From: JAQUTK01 sp963677415
GTDB taxonomy: Bacteria; Bacteroidota; Bacteroidia; Bacteroidales; JAQUTK01
Reading direction: 5' to 3'
Assembly: GCA_963677415.2 (NCBI GenBank)
Contig: CAXXFJ010000022.1
Span: 1-64,000, forward strand
Length of the DNA stretch: 64,000 nucleotides
Below the pieces are notes generated by a model that did not search any database, was not told where the DNA came from, and worked only from the letters and a program-made list of their open reading frames with translations. Position numbers and translations under genes: made by a program. Below are positions 32,983 through 42,774 of this stretch, piece after piece; within the stretch, counting starts at the first letter, position 1, and the number at the start of each line of letters is the position of its first letter.

Positions 32983-34059
32983 TTACTCTTCTTCTTCTGT
33001 GATCATGCCGCTGCCCAAACAGAGGTGCGCTTCTTTGTCGTAGATGACGCCATATTGTCCGGGAGCGATGCCTTGTATCTTTTTTTCGGAGGAGATGCGG
33101 TAGATGCCGCCGATCTTCTCTACTGTTCCTTTGGTAAATTCGGGGGTGTGACGAATCTTGAACGTGATATCTTTCTTTCCTTCAAAGTTGCCCCATGGAT
33201 CTTCGGTGATAAAGTCAAATCCATGCAGGTTGATCACTTTTCCGTATTGTGTCTCCGGATCATAGCCATTGGATACGTAGATAATATTACGGTGAATATC
33301 CTTCTGAATCACAAACCACGGTCCGCCACTCAAATACAATCCTTTGCGCTGTCCGATGGTGTGAAACCAATAGCCGCGATGCTGTCCGATAACCTTGCCT
33401 GTTTCCAGTTCGATGATTTTACCGGGTCGTTCGCCCAGATAGCGTTTGATAAAGTCGTTGTAGTTGATCTTTCCCAGGAAACAAATTCCCTGACTGTCTT
33501 TTCGTGTGGCGCTCGGGAGTTGTTGCTGTGAGGCAATGGCGCGTACTTCACGTTTCATCATCTGTCCGATAGGAAACATCAGTTTTGCAACCTGCAGATA
33601 AGTGACCTGAGCCAGAAAGTCCGTCTGATCTTTCACCGGATCTTTGGCCGTGGAAAGCCAAGTCTTCCCATTCAGTTCGGTGGTAGTGGCGTAATGACCG
33701 GTTGCAATCTTATCAAAACCGTCGCCCCACTTGTCATTGAAACAGCCGAACTTGATGAGTTTGTTGCACATCATATCCGGATTAGGGGTGAGTCCCCGCT
33801 TGACAGCGTCTATGGTGTAACTGACCACATGATCCCAATACTCTTCGTGGAGAGAAACGACTTCCATCTTACAGCCATATTTGCGGGCGATGAAAGTGGT
33901 AATCTCAATATCTTCCTCAGCAGGACAATCGATGTAGCCATCCTTGTCTTCCATTCCGATACGGATATAGAAGATGGTAGGGTCATATCCCTGCTCTTTC
34001 AGTTGATGTACCACTACTGAACTATCTACTCCTCCCGATACTAATGCCGCAATATTCAT
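32983..34059 (-). CDS. mnmA: tRNA-specific 2-thiouridylase
   Basis: This 358-aa enzyme places sulfur on U34 of Lys, Glu and Gln tRNAs. The PP-loop 'ALVSGGVDSSV' is at the N-terminus. The first catalytic Cys lies in 'PNPDMMCNKLIKFG', the second in 'SATRKDSQGICFLGKINYND'. 'GYWFHTIGQRKGLYLSGGPW' is a family block. It is first in the mnmA-metY-ltaE unit; a sulfur theme links mnmA with metY. It diverges from the MATE gene across an 80-base spacer. Confidence 0.96.
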   Translation of the reverse strand: MNIAALVSGGVDSSVVVHQLKEQGYDPTIFYIRIGMEDKDGYIDCPAEEDIEITTFIARKYGCKMEVVSLHEEYWDHVVSYTIDAVKRGLTPNPDMMCNKLIKFGCFNDKWGDGFDKIATGHYATTTELNGKTWLSTAKDPVKDQTDFLAQVTYLQVAKLMFPIGQMMKREVRAIASQQQLPSATRKDSQGICFLGKINYNDFIKRYLGERPGKIIELETGKVIGQHRGYWFHTIGQRKGLYLSGGPWFVIQKDIHRNIIYVSNGYDPETQYGKVINLHGFDFITEDPWGNFEGKKDITFKIRHTPEFTKGTVEKIGGIYRISSEKKIQGIAPGQYGVIYDKEAHLCLGSGMITEEEE

Positions 34060-34139
34060 GCTCTTTTCATTCTACTGTCAGACTGCAAATGTACTGCTTT
34101 TTCTCTATCTTTGCCCCAATTTTATATTGCCATTGTTGT

Positions 34140-35438
34140 ATGAACCAAAAGATTCTCCGTCTGGCTATCCCTAGTATTATCTCTAATATTACCGTTCCAC
34201 TTCTCGGAATTGTTGATATGGCTATTGTAGGTCATCTGGGAGATAAAAGTTACATTGGAGCAATTGCGATCGGTAGTATGATGTTCAATATCATTTATTG
34301 GAACTTTGGCTTTCTTCGGATGGGTACCAGCGGCTTTACCGCGCAAGCCTACGGGCAGCGCGATTTTGATGAGATCATACGTATTCTGGTGCGTTCTGTG
34401 GCTGTCGGTCTCTTTATCGCTCTGGCACTTTTGGTGTTGCAATATCCTTTGGCTTACACGGTTTTGTATTTTCTTGATGCAGGAAAGGAGGTTGAGCACT
34501 ATGCCTCCATCTATTTTTATATTGGCATATGGGGTGCTCCTGCCGTATTGGGATTGTATGGTTTCAAGGGATGGTTTATCGGTATGCAAAACTCCCGTTT
34601 CCCGATGTATATTGCGATTGTGGTCAACTGTGTCAATATAGTGTGCAGCCTTTTCTTTGTCTATGTGCTACATACGAAGGTGGAAGGGGTAGCTCTGGGC
34701 ACAGTGATTGCACAGTACAGTGGATTGTTCATGGCTGTGATCCTTTGGATGACATATTACGGACGATTCCGAAAGTATATTCAGGTGCGTGAGAGTCTGC
34801 GACTTGACCGCATGAAACGTTTTTTTGTTGTTAATCGCGACATATTCTTTCGGACGATATGTTTGGTTGCGGTCACCAGCTTTTTCACTTCAACAGGTGC
34901 AGGGATGGGAGATACTATCCTGGCTTCCAATACCTTGTTGATGCAGCTATTTACCATCTTTGCCTATATCATGGATGGTTTTGCTTTTGCCGGTGAGGCT
35001 CTTACGGGTCGCTATATAGGAGCAAGAAACCCGGTACTTTTAAAGCGATCGGTGCTTCTGATCTTCTATTGGGGAGGCGGACTGGCAGTTTTCTTTACCC
35101 TCTTGTATTCCCTTTGGGGAGATTTATTCCTTCAATTGCTGACCAATAACGAGGAAGTACTGGCACAGTCTGCAACCTACTTCTACTGGGTATTAGCTAT
35201 TCCGGTTACCGGTTTTGCCGCGTTTATCTGGGATGGTATCTTTATCGGAGCCACTGCTTCTAAAGAGATGAGCAGGGCCATGTTCATTGCCACGTCCTCC
35301 TTTTTTATTGCATATTTTCTATTAAGTCCGCAATGGGGAAACCATGCGCTTTGGATGGCGTTTCTCCTTTATCTCTCGTTGCGGGGGATCATGATGACTG
35401 TCTGGGCAAAGAAGGCTGTCTATGAACGTTGTGATTGA
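34140..35438 (+). CDS. MATE-family efflux transporter (DinF-like)
   Basis: The start at 34140 (MNQKILRLAIPSIISNITVP) gives 432 residues. The frame opens 32 codons earlier, but those overlap the mnmA gene on the other strand and read as promoter DNA, including a TATCTTTG box at 34106-34113. Twelve hydrophobic helices are expected. 'ITVPLLGIVDMAIVGHLGDK' is the MATE signature, and a second half-repeat begins near 'FSGGAGMGD'-like 'STGAGMGDTILASNTLLMQL'. It should export drugs or metabolites in exchange for Na+ or H+. It converges with the ABC ATPase gene, with a 3-base gap between stops. Confidence 0.92.
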   Translation: MNQKILRLAIPSIISNITVPLLGIVDMAIVGHLGDKSYIGAIAIGSMMFNIIYWNFGFLRMGTSGFTAQAYGQRDFDEIIRILVRSVAVGLFIALALLVLQYPLAYTVLYFLDAGKEVEHYASIYFYIGIWGAPAVLGLYGFKGWFIGMQNSRFPMYIAIVVNCVNIVCSLFFVYVLHTKVEGVALGTVIAQYSGLFMAVILWMTYYGRFRKYIQVRESLRLDRMKRFFVVNRDIFFRTICLVAVTSFFTSTGAGMGDTILASNTLLMQLFTIFAYIMDGFAFAGEALTGRYIGARNPVLLKRSVLLIFYWGGGLAVFFTLLYSLWGDLFLQLLTNNEEVLAQSATYFYWVLAIPVTGFAAFIWDGIFIGATASKEMSRAMFIATSSFFIAYFLLSPQWGNHALWMAFLLYLSLRGIMMTVWAKKAVYERCD

Positions 35439-35441
35439 CTT

Positions 35442-36449
35442 TTACAAAAACCGCATCCGTCGGATCATCTCTTCCATGGAATAGACGGTCAGGGTATAGT
35501 CATTTATCTTGTGAATCTCCATCTCCGGAAATTCCTTGACAGTGATATGGATATCACTTTCTTCGGGAGTGTAAACAGCCCGGTATCCATTTCTTTCCAG
35601 CGCATTGTTGACCCAGTAAGAGATGTTTTTGGCTGCATTGACATAGATAGGTTCTGCTTTTGGATGTTCATAACGAATCGCACCGGTCTCAAGATCCATC
35701 GAGATGCCATTCTTACCAAAGAATCGGTTGAAGGTGCCATCGAGTATCAGGTCTTCCGGCGCGCCACACACAAAATCTTTCTCTCTGTCTAGCATCCAAA
35801 GGGAATCGCTCATCTGAATGGCGAGGTCTATGTCGTGTGTAGAAAGAAGAATACTCTTGCCAATACGTGTCAGACGGAGTAAGAGCGACATCGTATCCAG
35901 TCTGCTGTTGATATCCAGAAATGCTGTCGGTTCGTCGAGTAAGATAATCGGACATTCCTGTGCCAGGGCTTTTGCAATCAGCACTTTTTGCCGTTCGCCA
36001 TCACTTAGTTCGGAGAAGTAGCTTTCAGCCATATTGGATATTCCAGTAAACTCCATAGCCTGACAAACCTCTTTTTTATCATTGGCTGTCAGCTGTCCGA
36101 AGAAACCGGTATGGGGATATCGTCCTAAAGAGACCATCTCAAAGACGGTGAGTCCACCTGCATGCACTTTGTCAGTGAGTACGACGCCGACCATGAGAGC
36201 CCGCTCTGCATCTGAATAACTGGAAATATTCTTATCCATCCAGTACACCTGTCCGGCGAGCGGTTTCTGCGAACCGGCAAGTGTGCGGAGCAAGGTAGAC
36301 TTACCCGAACCATTGAGTCCCAGCAAACAGGTCAGTTCACCTTGCTCCAGTTCCAGGTTCAGTCCTTTGTGTACTACTGTCTCTCCATTGTTTTGGAGGC
36401 GGTAACCAATGGATAGATTCTCAGTTCGTATGCTTGTGACGGTTTTCAT
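35442..36449 (-). CDS. ABC importer ATP-binding protein (iron/haem/B12 type)
   Basis: The protein has 335 residues: Walker A 'GLNGSGKSTLLRTLAG', Q-loop region, signature 'LSDGERQKVLIAKALAQE', Walker B 'CPIILLDEPTAFLD' and switch His in 'ILLSTHDIDLAI'. These fit the FecE/BtuD/FhuC family. An extra C-terminal tail of about 80 residues ('YVNAAKNISYWVNNALERNG') goes beyond the usual 255-residue length; its role is unknown. It is the third gene of the import operon, four bases after the permease. Confidence 0.93.
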   Translation of the reverse strand: MKTVTSIRTENLSIGYRLQNNGETVVHKGLNLELEQGELTCLLGLNGSGKSTLLRTLAGSQKPLAGQVYWMDKNISSYSDAERALMVGVVLTDKVHAGGLTVFEMVSLGRYPHTGFFGQLTANDKKEVCQAMEFTGISNMAESYFSELSDGERQKVLIAKALAQECPIILLDEPTAFLDINSRLDTMSLLLRLTRIGKSILLSTHDIDLAIQMSDSLWMLDREKDFVCGAPEDLILDGTFNRFFGKNGISMDLETGAIRYEHPKAEPIYVNAAKNISYWVNNALERNGYRAVYTPEESDIHITVKEFPEMEIHKINDYTLTVYSMEEMIRRMRFL

Positions 36450-36453
36450 CTTT

Positions 36454-37494
36454 CTAATTGAAGTAATGGATATTCTTTCGGTTCATGATCACATAGATAA
36501 TTACAGGTGCTCCTATCAGAGGTGTAATCGCATTGAGCGGCAGTACGCCGATATGCCCCGGCATAGCACTGATCAGGTTGCAAAGCAAGGCAATAAGTAT
36601 TCCTGTAAGAATGGTGACCGGCAACAACTGTTTATGATTGGATGTACCCAGTAATAGTCGGGCAACATGCGGTACAGACAGACCGATGAATGAAATCGGT
36701 CCGCAATAGGCTGTGACTACGGCGGTAAGCAGTCCGGCAGTAAGCAGGATCAGCCACCTTGCCTGTTTGATGCGGATGCCTAAGTTCGCTGCATAGTTCT
36801 CGCCAAGAAGCAAAGCGTTTAATGGTTTGATGAGTAATAAAGCAGCAATGATCCCAGTCAATGTGACAACTGTAAACAGAGGGATTTGTGAGGAGGCGAC
36901 ACCAGAGAAATCGCCCATTCCCCACAATACGAACGACTGGATATGTGTGCTGGTTGCAAAGAAATTAAGGAAGGAGATGGCTGAAGAGGCGACATAACCA
37001 ATCATGATGCCAATGATAAGCAGTAATGTGTTGCTGCGTACCCGTGAAGCAAAGAAAAGAATCAGGATCAGCACAACGAAAGCGCCGATGAAAGCTGCGA
37101 TGATCACAGCCAGACTGCCCACTAAAGAGAGGGCACCCATACTCCCCAGAATCCCTCCGGTGGATAGAATCACAAGGGCAACGCCCAGATTGGCACCCGC
37201 GCTGATGCCCAGTATGGAAGGATCGGCCAACGGATTGCGGAACAGCGTTTGCAGGATCAGTCCCGACACTGCCAGAGCGGCGCCTGCGAGCAAGGCCGTC
37301 CATGCCTGAGGAAGGCGTGACTGAAAAATGATGGTGGTCCATGCGCCCTTTTCAGCTTCACCTCCAATGAGTACGTTGAGTACTGATCGGAAAGGTATGG
37401 ATACCGAACCAATGAATATGTTAGCCAGCAGTAGCAGAACCGTCAGAGTAGCCAGAAGAATATAAATACGGTTCATTTGTGTTCTTGTTCTCAT
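36454..37494 (-). CDS. FecCD/BtuC-family ABC permease
   Basis: This 346-aa inner-membrane protein has about ten helices. Family blocks are 'SRLPQAWTALLAGAALAVSG', 'LILQTLFRNPLADPSILGIS' with 'GANLG', and 'CGPISFIGLSVPHVARLLLG' (the ATPase-contacting loop), ending with 'PLIGAPVIIYVIMNRK'. Its start codon overlaps the stop of the binding-protein gene by four bases (coupled translation). It imports a metal chelate, haem or cobamide; the substrate is not determined by the sequence. Confidence 0.94.
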   Translation of the reverse strand: MRTRTQMNRIYILLATLTVLLLLANIFIGSVSIPFRSVLNVLIGGEAEKGAWTTIIFQSRLPQAWTALLAGAALAVSGLILQTLFRNPLADPSILGISAGANLGVALVILSTGGILGSMGALSLVGSLAVIIAAFIGAFVVLILILFFASRVRSNTLLLIIGIMIGYVASSAISFLNFFATSTHIQSFVLWGMGDFSGVASSQIPLFTVVTLTGIIAALLLIKPLNALLLGENYAANLGIRIKQARWLILLTAGLLTAVVTAYCGPISFIGLSVPHVARLLLGTSNHKQLLPVTILTGILIALLCNLISAMPGHIGVLPLNAITPLIGAPVIIYVIMNRKNIHYFN

Positions 37495-38627
37495 TTTTCC
37501 TCCATCATTTGAAAATAGATTGGTTGATAGTCGGGCAGCAGTTCAGGGTGGACCAGATGAATCAGATCTGCCAGCAATGCATCCGGTTGCAGTATCCCTT
37601 TTTCATAATATCCGCTATAAGTAGTATTGGTATAGATAATTTTCCTTTTCTGCCAAGCCTTGAAATACTTATAACTGTCATTCTCAGCAGCAAAAGCCTG
37701 GTAAGTCTTGTTGCGATCACGGTCTGCATCTTTGATGACCCAGAAGTCACTATTCTCTGCTTTTTCGAACACGCTCTCAGGAGAAAGTGCCAGCGATCCA
37801 GTTTCAGGAGTCTCTTTCCATAGATAGTTCAGTCCGGCATCTGCGAAAAGCTGTCCCATGTAGCTTTGACCGCCCGGCACATACCATACCTGCCCATATC
37901 TCTTTTCTGCAAAGACAGTAGGATGAGACGCTTCTTTGGTCAGATCTTTCAAACTATTATATCTCTTTTCTATTGACTCGAATATCTGGTTTCCTTTCTC
38001 TTCTTCTCCCATAAAAGCCGCGATAAACTTGATCCATTCTGCCCTGCCGAGAGGAGAACCCTCCATATAACTGGCATCTTCCGCGATAGGGATGCCGCAT
38101 TTTCCCATATTGCCATAACCCATACCTTCAAAAGGAGCGGCGAACACCAGTTCGGGAGCAGCTTCCATGAGTTGCTCAATATCGATAGATGAGGCAATGC
38201 CCAGACTCCTGATGCTTTTCTTTTGGATACCTTCCTGTATAGCGGGGATATTGATAAATTCAGGTTCAGCGACCGCATTGATGTTCGCAAGTTTGCCGAG
38301 TTGCTCCAGGATACCCACATGGATACAGTAGAGGCAAGCCACATTTTGAACAGGCACTTTGACGATTGTTCCGTCCGGATGACTCTTTGGAATCGCTTTG
38401 TTGCGGTCTATCAGTATATAGGTGTGCAATATTCGCGAAGAGTCCCAGGGGCTCTTGACTGTGACTTGGGTGTAGGTATCATAGTGATTGATAGAAAAAC
38501 CGGTGGCATACGATATCTGTACTTCACTTGCCGGGAGTTTCAGAGGCTCAGGTGCTTTCTTGCAACCGGAAAGTAAGATCAGTAACACGAAAAGCAGTAG
38601 AGAGCATTGTCGGGGGTGATCATCCAT
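37491..38627 (-). CDS. Periplasmic substrate-binding lipoprotein (iron/haem/B12 type)
   Basis: I chose the ATG at 38627, giving 378 residues with a lipoprotein signal (MDDHPRQCSLLLFVLLILLSGC|KK). The frame opens 38 codons earlier without signal features. The fold is that of BtuF/FecB periplasmic proteins: two lobes, with 'VACLYCIHVGILEQLGKLAN', 'SIDIEQLMEAAPELVFAAPF' and 'YMGQLFADAGLNYLW'. It is first in the three-gene operon. No cobalamin riboswitch box was found upstream, which weakens but does not exclude a B12 role. Confidence 0.9.
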   Translation of the reverse strand: MDDHPRQCSLLLFVLLILLSGCKKAPEPLKLPASEVQISYATGFSINHYDTYTQVTVKSPWDSSRILHTYILIDRNKAIPKSHPDGTIVKVPVQNVACLYCIHVGILEQLGKLANINAVAEPEFINIPAIQEGIQKKSIRSLGIASSIDIEQLMEAAPELVFAAPFEGMGYGNMGKCGIPIAEDASYMEGSPLGRAEWIKFIAAFMGEEEKGNQIFESIEKRYNSLKDLTKEASHPTVFAEKRYGQVWYVPGGQSYMGQLFADAGLNYLWKETPETGSLALSPESVFEKAENSDFWVIKDADRDRNKTYQAFAAENDSYKYFKAWQKRKIIYTNTTYSGYYEKGILQPDALLADLIHLVHPELLPDYQPIYFQMMEEK

Positions 38628-38932
38628 TTGTCTATTCGGATTTGATTGAAGCACAAAAATACAAATTATTATTGAATCATCTCTTTTCTCGTTGATTCTA
38701 TCTGGCATTGATGCGAGTTGTTTCTTCCTGTTGAGAGCCATATTCTCTCTTTTTCCTTCTGTTCATCCCTTTATTCTGTACACATTTATTATGAGTTGGA
38801 TGCACAAAAATGATTAATCTGTACCTTTTAGAGGCTGTTTTGATGACAAATACTAAATAACATGCACAGATATCATGTGTGTGTGCAGATTTATTTTACC
38901 TTTGCCACTTGAAATTTTAAACAGAAGGACAG
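38628..38932. other. Divergent intergenic region
   Basis: This 305-base spacer lies between the import operon and the porin gene. A -7 box TACCTTTG lies at 38897-38904, ahead of the porin. No riboswitch, RNA gene or further gene was recognised. Confidence 0.5.
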
Positions 38933-40330
38933 ATGAGAAAAACTACTTTAGTCGGCATAATGCTGACAGCATTTTCGTTTACCTCTTTTGCAGGTGGACT
39001 TTTAACGAACACGAATCAGCATGTTTCGTTTAACCGTAACTTTGCGCGTGAAGCAACCAGACAGATTGATGGAGTTTATTCCAATCCGGCAGGTCTTGCT
39101 TTCATGGAAGACGGTTTTTATCTCTCTCTGAACAATCAGAGTGCTTATCAGACTCGTACTATTCATTCAACCTTTGCTCCTTTCGCCGGCAATGTGGATA
39201 ATCTTGGCAATGCGACCAAAGAGTTCAAGGGAACAGCTTCTGTGCCAATTATCCCGAGTGTATTTGCCGTTTATAAAAAAGGGGACTGGGCTTTCTCTGG
39301 TAGCTTTGCAATTACCGGAGGGGGTGGAAAGGCTACGTTTAACAGAGGTCTGGGATCTTTTGAATCAGGAGTTTCATTGGTTCCGGCTATGTTGACAGCT
39401 TCCGGTATTGCGGCAAGTCTGTATAGTGTGGATGCTTTTATGGAAGGATCTCAAATTATCTATGGTGTCCAGCTTGGTGCTTCTTATAAGATTACGGACT
39501 ATTTATCAGCATTCGGAGGTTTCCGTACCAACATTGTAAGCAATAGCTATTTGGGTCATATCCGTGATATAGAGGCAAACATCGGTGGTAATATGACGAA
39601 TGTAAACGCATATCTTACTGGTGTAGCAGCATCCTATACAGCAGCAAATATGCCTGCTCAAGCTGCTGCTGTTCAGGCAAAGGCAGATGCCCTCGCTGAT
39701 AAAGAGTTGGATTGTGAACAAACAGGTTGGGGAATAACTCCGATCATTGGTCTTCATTATACTCAAGGTCGCTTGAATGTAGGTGTAAAATATGAGTTTA
39801 TGACCAATCTGAATATAGAGAATGATACCAAAATAGATAATACCGGACTGTTTACCGATGGAGTAAATACACCGAATGATATCCCGGCTCTACTTACTTT
39901 TGGTGCAGAATATGCAATTCTCCCTTCGCTTCGTGCTTCTGCTGGTTATCACCACTTTTTTGATCCTGATGCTAAGATGGCAAACAATAAACAAGCCTTC
40001 ACTGGTCGCGGAACAAATGAATATCTGGGTGGTTTGGAATATGATATTAATGATTGGATGACTATAAGCTGTGGTGGTCAAATCACAGATTATGATGTCA
40101 GTGACAAATATCAAACAGATATGAGCTTCTCACTGGACTCTTATTCAATTGGTGGTGGTTTTGCTTTCAAGTTGAGTGAGAAGTTAAAGATGAATATCGC
40201 TTACTTCGAAACTATTTACACTGATGGATCAGAAACCAATCCTAATTACAATACGACCGGCCTTCCTTTGACCGATGTGTATTCCCGTACCAACAAAGTA
40301 TTTGGTGTAGGTTTTGATTATAAGTTCTGA
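38933..40330 (+). CDS. OmpP1/FadL/TodX-family outer membrane protein
   Basis: This 465-aa protein has a signal peptide (MRKTTLVGIMLTAFSFTSFA). 'HVSFNRNFAREATRQIDGVY SNPAGLAF' near the N-terminus matches the FadL hatch region with the conserved 'NPAGLA'. Alternating aromatic beta strands follow, ending 'TNKVFGVGFDYKF', with a terminal Phe as in outer-membrane barrels. Members take up hydrophobic compounds such as long-chain fatty acids across the outer membrane. It stands alone and is followed by a strong bidirectional terminator. Confidence 0.9.
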   Translation: MRKTTLVGIMLTAFSFTSFAGGLLTNTNQHVSFNRNFAREATRQIDGVYSNPAGLAFMEDGFYLSLNNQSAYQTRTIHSTFAPFAGNVDNLGNATKEFKGTASVPIIPSVFAVYKKGDWAFSGSFAITGGGGKATFNRGLGSFESGVSLVPAMLTASGIAASLYSVDAFMEGSQIIYGVQLGASYKITDYLSAFGGFRTNIVSNSYLGHIRDIEANIGGNMTNVNAYLTGVAASYTAANMPAQAAAVQAKADALADKELDCEQTGWGITPIIGLHYTQGRLNVGVKYEFMTNLNIENDTKIDNTGLFTDGVNTPNDIPALLTFGAEYAILPSLRASAGYHHFFDPDAKMANNKQAFTGRGTNEYLGGLEYDINDWMTISCGGQITDYDVSDKYQTDMSFSLDSYSIGGGFAFKLSEKLKMNIAYFETIYTDGSETNPNYNTTGLPLTDVYSRTNKVFGVGFDYKF

Positions 40331-40340
40331 TTGGTCAATT

Positions 40341-40390
40341 GATACCATTAAAAAAGGCCGTCCGGAAGGATGGTCTTTTTTAATGGTATC
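40341..40390. terminator. Bidirectional terminator, 50-nt palindrome
   Basis: 'gataccattaaaaaaggccg' (from 40341) pairs with '…ttttttaatggtatc' (ending 40390), with a GGAA loop in the centre. The A-run and T-run flanking the GC core allow it to act on both the porin and the lipoprotein gene, which converge here. Confidence 0.85.
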
Positions 40391-40409
40391 AGTCTGTTGA
40401 GGGACGCTC

Positions 40410-41267
40410 TTACTCTTTCCCGATGCTGTCGCTTTCCGCATTCTTCTTGGTGAGATACTCAATTTTTACCTGTGCCATTTTGATCTCCTTTTTCATGAGT
40501 TCGATGTCAGTAAGTGTTGCGGCTAGATTGAATGTTTTCTCCAAGGCAATCTTATCGTCTTTGCTCAGGGTAATTGATACTTTTCTTTTTCCTAGAAAGG
40601 TAACTTTCAGAGTCTGGTTTTGATTATTGTTGATGTAGCTGATGACACCGTTGTCCGTTCCATTCTTATAGGTGACAATCTCATTGTAGACTCCTCCATC
40701 ATTAAAGGTATAGTTGTTTGCGCCATCTTCTTCCACGGCCAGTGTGTTTGCAAAGTCACCACCCTTTCCTTCTACTTTAATGGATGAGTGTTTGAGAGGC
40801 CCACTACCACGGTAGATACTTGATAGCGCGATCTTTCCCTTTTCGTTGACTGTGGTGCGCAGATAGCAACGATTTACATTCTTTTCAATGATCTGAGTCT
40901 TGTAAACCCAGTTGCCAACCTCTTCGTAAGCTGTGTCTTTTTCAAGAATGAATCCTTGCGTGAGTGCTCCTATCTCAGACTCCTTGACCTTTAGTGTGCT
41001 GTCGCAATAGCCTATGGTACGTTGCTGCTCTTTGAGTTCGATGTCGCGCATCAGGCGGTTGCCTTGTTTGATTACTTTGTATGCTTTGGGGTAGAAATTG
41101 CGAATATTGTCCACTTCCAGTTTGGCTTGGTTGAAGTCGTTGGACTCGTATAATGTGCGTGCAATTTCCAACTGTTCCTTCGCTTTCTTGTCAGAATCAT
41201 TACAAGCGAAGAGCAAACATAAGCAAAGTGTCAGTGGGACAATGAATTTGTAATTATTCTTTTTCAT
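40410..41267 (-). CDS. Hypothetical lipoprotein
   Basis: The protein has 285 residues with a lipoprotein signal (…PLTLCLCLLFAC|ND). A short helical segment resembling one TPR hairpin follows ('LEIARTLYESNDFNQAKLEV'), then a beta-rich middle. The last 50 residues form a charged coiled coil ('TDIELMKKEIKMAQVKIEYL'). I recognise no named family. It diverges from cca with a 70-base spacer and is probably monocistronic. Confidence 0.75.
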   Translation of the reverse strand: MKKNNYKFIVPLTLCLCLLFACNDSDKKAKEQLEIARTLYESNDFNQAKLEVDNIRNFYPKAYKVIKQGNRLMRDIELKEQQRTIGYCDSTLKVKESEIGALTQGFILEKDTAYEEVGNWVYKTQIIEKNVNRCYLRTTVNEKGKIALSSIYRGSGPLKHSSIKVEGKGGDFANTLAVEEDGANNYTFNDGGVYNEIVTYKNGTDNGVISYINNNQNQTLKVTFLGKRKVSITLSKDDKIALEKTFNLAATLTDIELMKKEIKMAQVKIEYLTKKNAESDSIGKE

Positions 41268-41311
41268 AGTAAATGCTTTTAATCGAGTGACAAATGTACA
41301 GGTTTTATTTG

Positions 41312-41319
41312 TAATTTTG
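41312..41319 (+). promoter_or_regulatory. Promoter -7 box TAATTTTG before cca
   Basis: A TAnnTTTG match lies 18 bases before the cca start. No clear -33 element was seen. Confidence 0.45.
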
Positions 41320-41337
41320 CAGTCTCAATAGCAGTAA

Positions 41338-42774
41338 ATGATGAAGTTAAACGAGGAACAGATAAAAATACATTTCGGAAATAAGGTCTTTTCGTACCTG
41401 TCGGAAGTTCTTGACGAACTCAGTATCGAAGGATATGTGATAGGTGGTTATGTCAGGGATATCTTTTTGAAGCGTCCATCCAAGGATATAGATGTCGTTG
41501 TGGTGGGTAGTGGCATCAAGGTGGCAAAAGCATTGGTACGGAAGATCGGAGCACCTGAGACTTCACTTGCTGTATACAAAACCTTTGGAACAGCCCAAGT
41601 AAAGTGGGGAGATATTGAAGTTGAGTTTGTAGGAGCCCGCCGCGAATCCTATCAACACGATTCCCGCAAACCGATTGTGGAGGATGGAACCCTGGAAGAT
41701 GATCAAAACAGACGTGACTTTACAATCAATGCGTTGGCTATCTGTATGAATAAGGATCGTTTTGGCGAACTGGTAGATCCGTTCAATGGATTGGAGGATA
41801 TGCGAAATATGATTATCCGTACGCCGCTTGATCCGGATATTACGTTTAGTGATGATCCTTTACGAATGATGCGTGCGGTACGTTTTGCAGCACAGCTTCG
41901 TTTCGAGATTTATCCTTCTACCTTTGAGTCTATCCGGCAAAACCGAGAACGTATAAATATCATTTCTGCTGAACGCATTGCTGACGAACTGAATAAGATC
42001 ATGCTTTCTCCCAAACCTTCCGAAGGCTTGTATCTCATGGATGCCTGCGGACTCCTGGAACTGATCTTCCCCGAACTTTCCGCCTTGAAAGGGGTGGATG
42101 TGAAACGAGGAGTAGGGCATAAAGATAATTTTCATCATACACTGCAGGTGCTGGATAATCTGTCGCAACATACGGATAATCTTTGGTTGCGTTGGTCTGC
42201 CTTGTTACATGATATTGCCAAACCGACGACCAAACGATGGGAAGAAGGAGCAGGCTGGACATTCCATAATCATAATTTCATTGGAGAGAAGATGATACCG
42301 GATATATTTCGTCGCATGAAACTTCCTATGAATGAGAAATTGAGATATGTTCAGAAGATGGTTTCTCTTCACATGCGGCCCATTGTGCTTGCCGAAGAGA
42401 TTGTGACGGACTCAGCGGTGCGTCGTCTTTTGTTTGATGCAGGTGATGATATCGACGATCTTATGATGCTCTGCGATGCCGACATTACTTCCAAAAATTC
42501 AGAAAAGGTGCGTCGCTTCCGCAATAATTTCCAATTGGTGCGTTGTAAACTAAAGGAGATTGAAGAGAAAGACCGCCTTCGTGTCTTCCAGCCTCCTGTG
42601 ACCGGCGAGGAAATAATGGAGACATTCGGTCTGTCTCCTTGTAAAGAGGTTGGACAGATAAAAAGCCATATCAAAGATGCGATTCTTGATGGTGTGATTC
42701 CTAACGAATATGAGAAAGCTCGGGAACTGATGTTTAAGATGGCAGCGAAATTAGGATTGAAACCTGTTGAATAA
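41338..42774 (+). CDS. cca: CCA tRNA nucleotidyltransferase with HD domain
   Basis: This 478-aa class II nucleotidyltransferase adds or repairs the 3' CCA of tRNA. The N-terminal head has 'GYVIGGYVRDIFLKRPSKDI' then 'DVVVVG' (G-G-xVRD and DxD metal site). 'RRDFTINALAICMN' and 'DPLRMMRAVRFAAQLRFEI' are the nucleotide-recognition blocks. A C-terminal HD phosphohydrolase domain follows, with 'FHHTLQVLDNLSQHTDNL' and 'LLHDIAKPTTKR'. Start choice: MM at 41338; the second Met is equally likely. Its end overlaps the next gene by 8 bases, so they are coupled. Confidence 0.95.
   Translation: MMKLNEEQIKIHFGNKVFSYLSEVLDELSIEGYVIGGYVRDIFLKRPSKDIDVVVVGSGIKVAKALVRKIGAPETSLAVYKTFGTAQVKWGDIEVEFVGARRESYQHDSRKPIVEDGTLEDDQNRRDFTINALAICMNKDRFGELVDPFNGLEDMRNMIIRTPLDPDITFSDDPLRMMRAVRFAAQLRFEIYPSTFESIRQNRERINIISAERIADELNKIMLSPKPSEGLYLMDACGLLELIFPELSALKGVDVKRGVGHKDNFHHTLQVLDNLSQHTDNLWLRWSALLHDIAKPTTKRWEEGAGWTFHNHNFIGEKMIPDIFRRMKLPMNEKLRYVQKMVSLHMRPIVLAEEIVTDSAVRRLLFDAGDDIDDLMMLCDADITSKNSEKVRRFRNNFQLVRCKLKEIEEKDRLRVFQPPVTGEEIMETFGLSPCKEVGQIKSHIKDAILDGVIPNEYEKARELMFKMAAKLGLKPVE

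Noticed and set aside
38628..38932. Cobalamin riboswitch upstream of the ABC import operon
   Set aside because: I found no B12-box-like sequence on the minus strand in this spacer.
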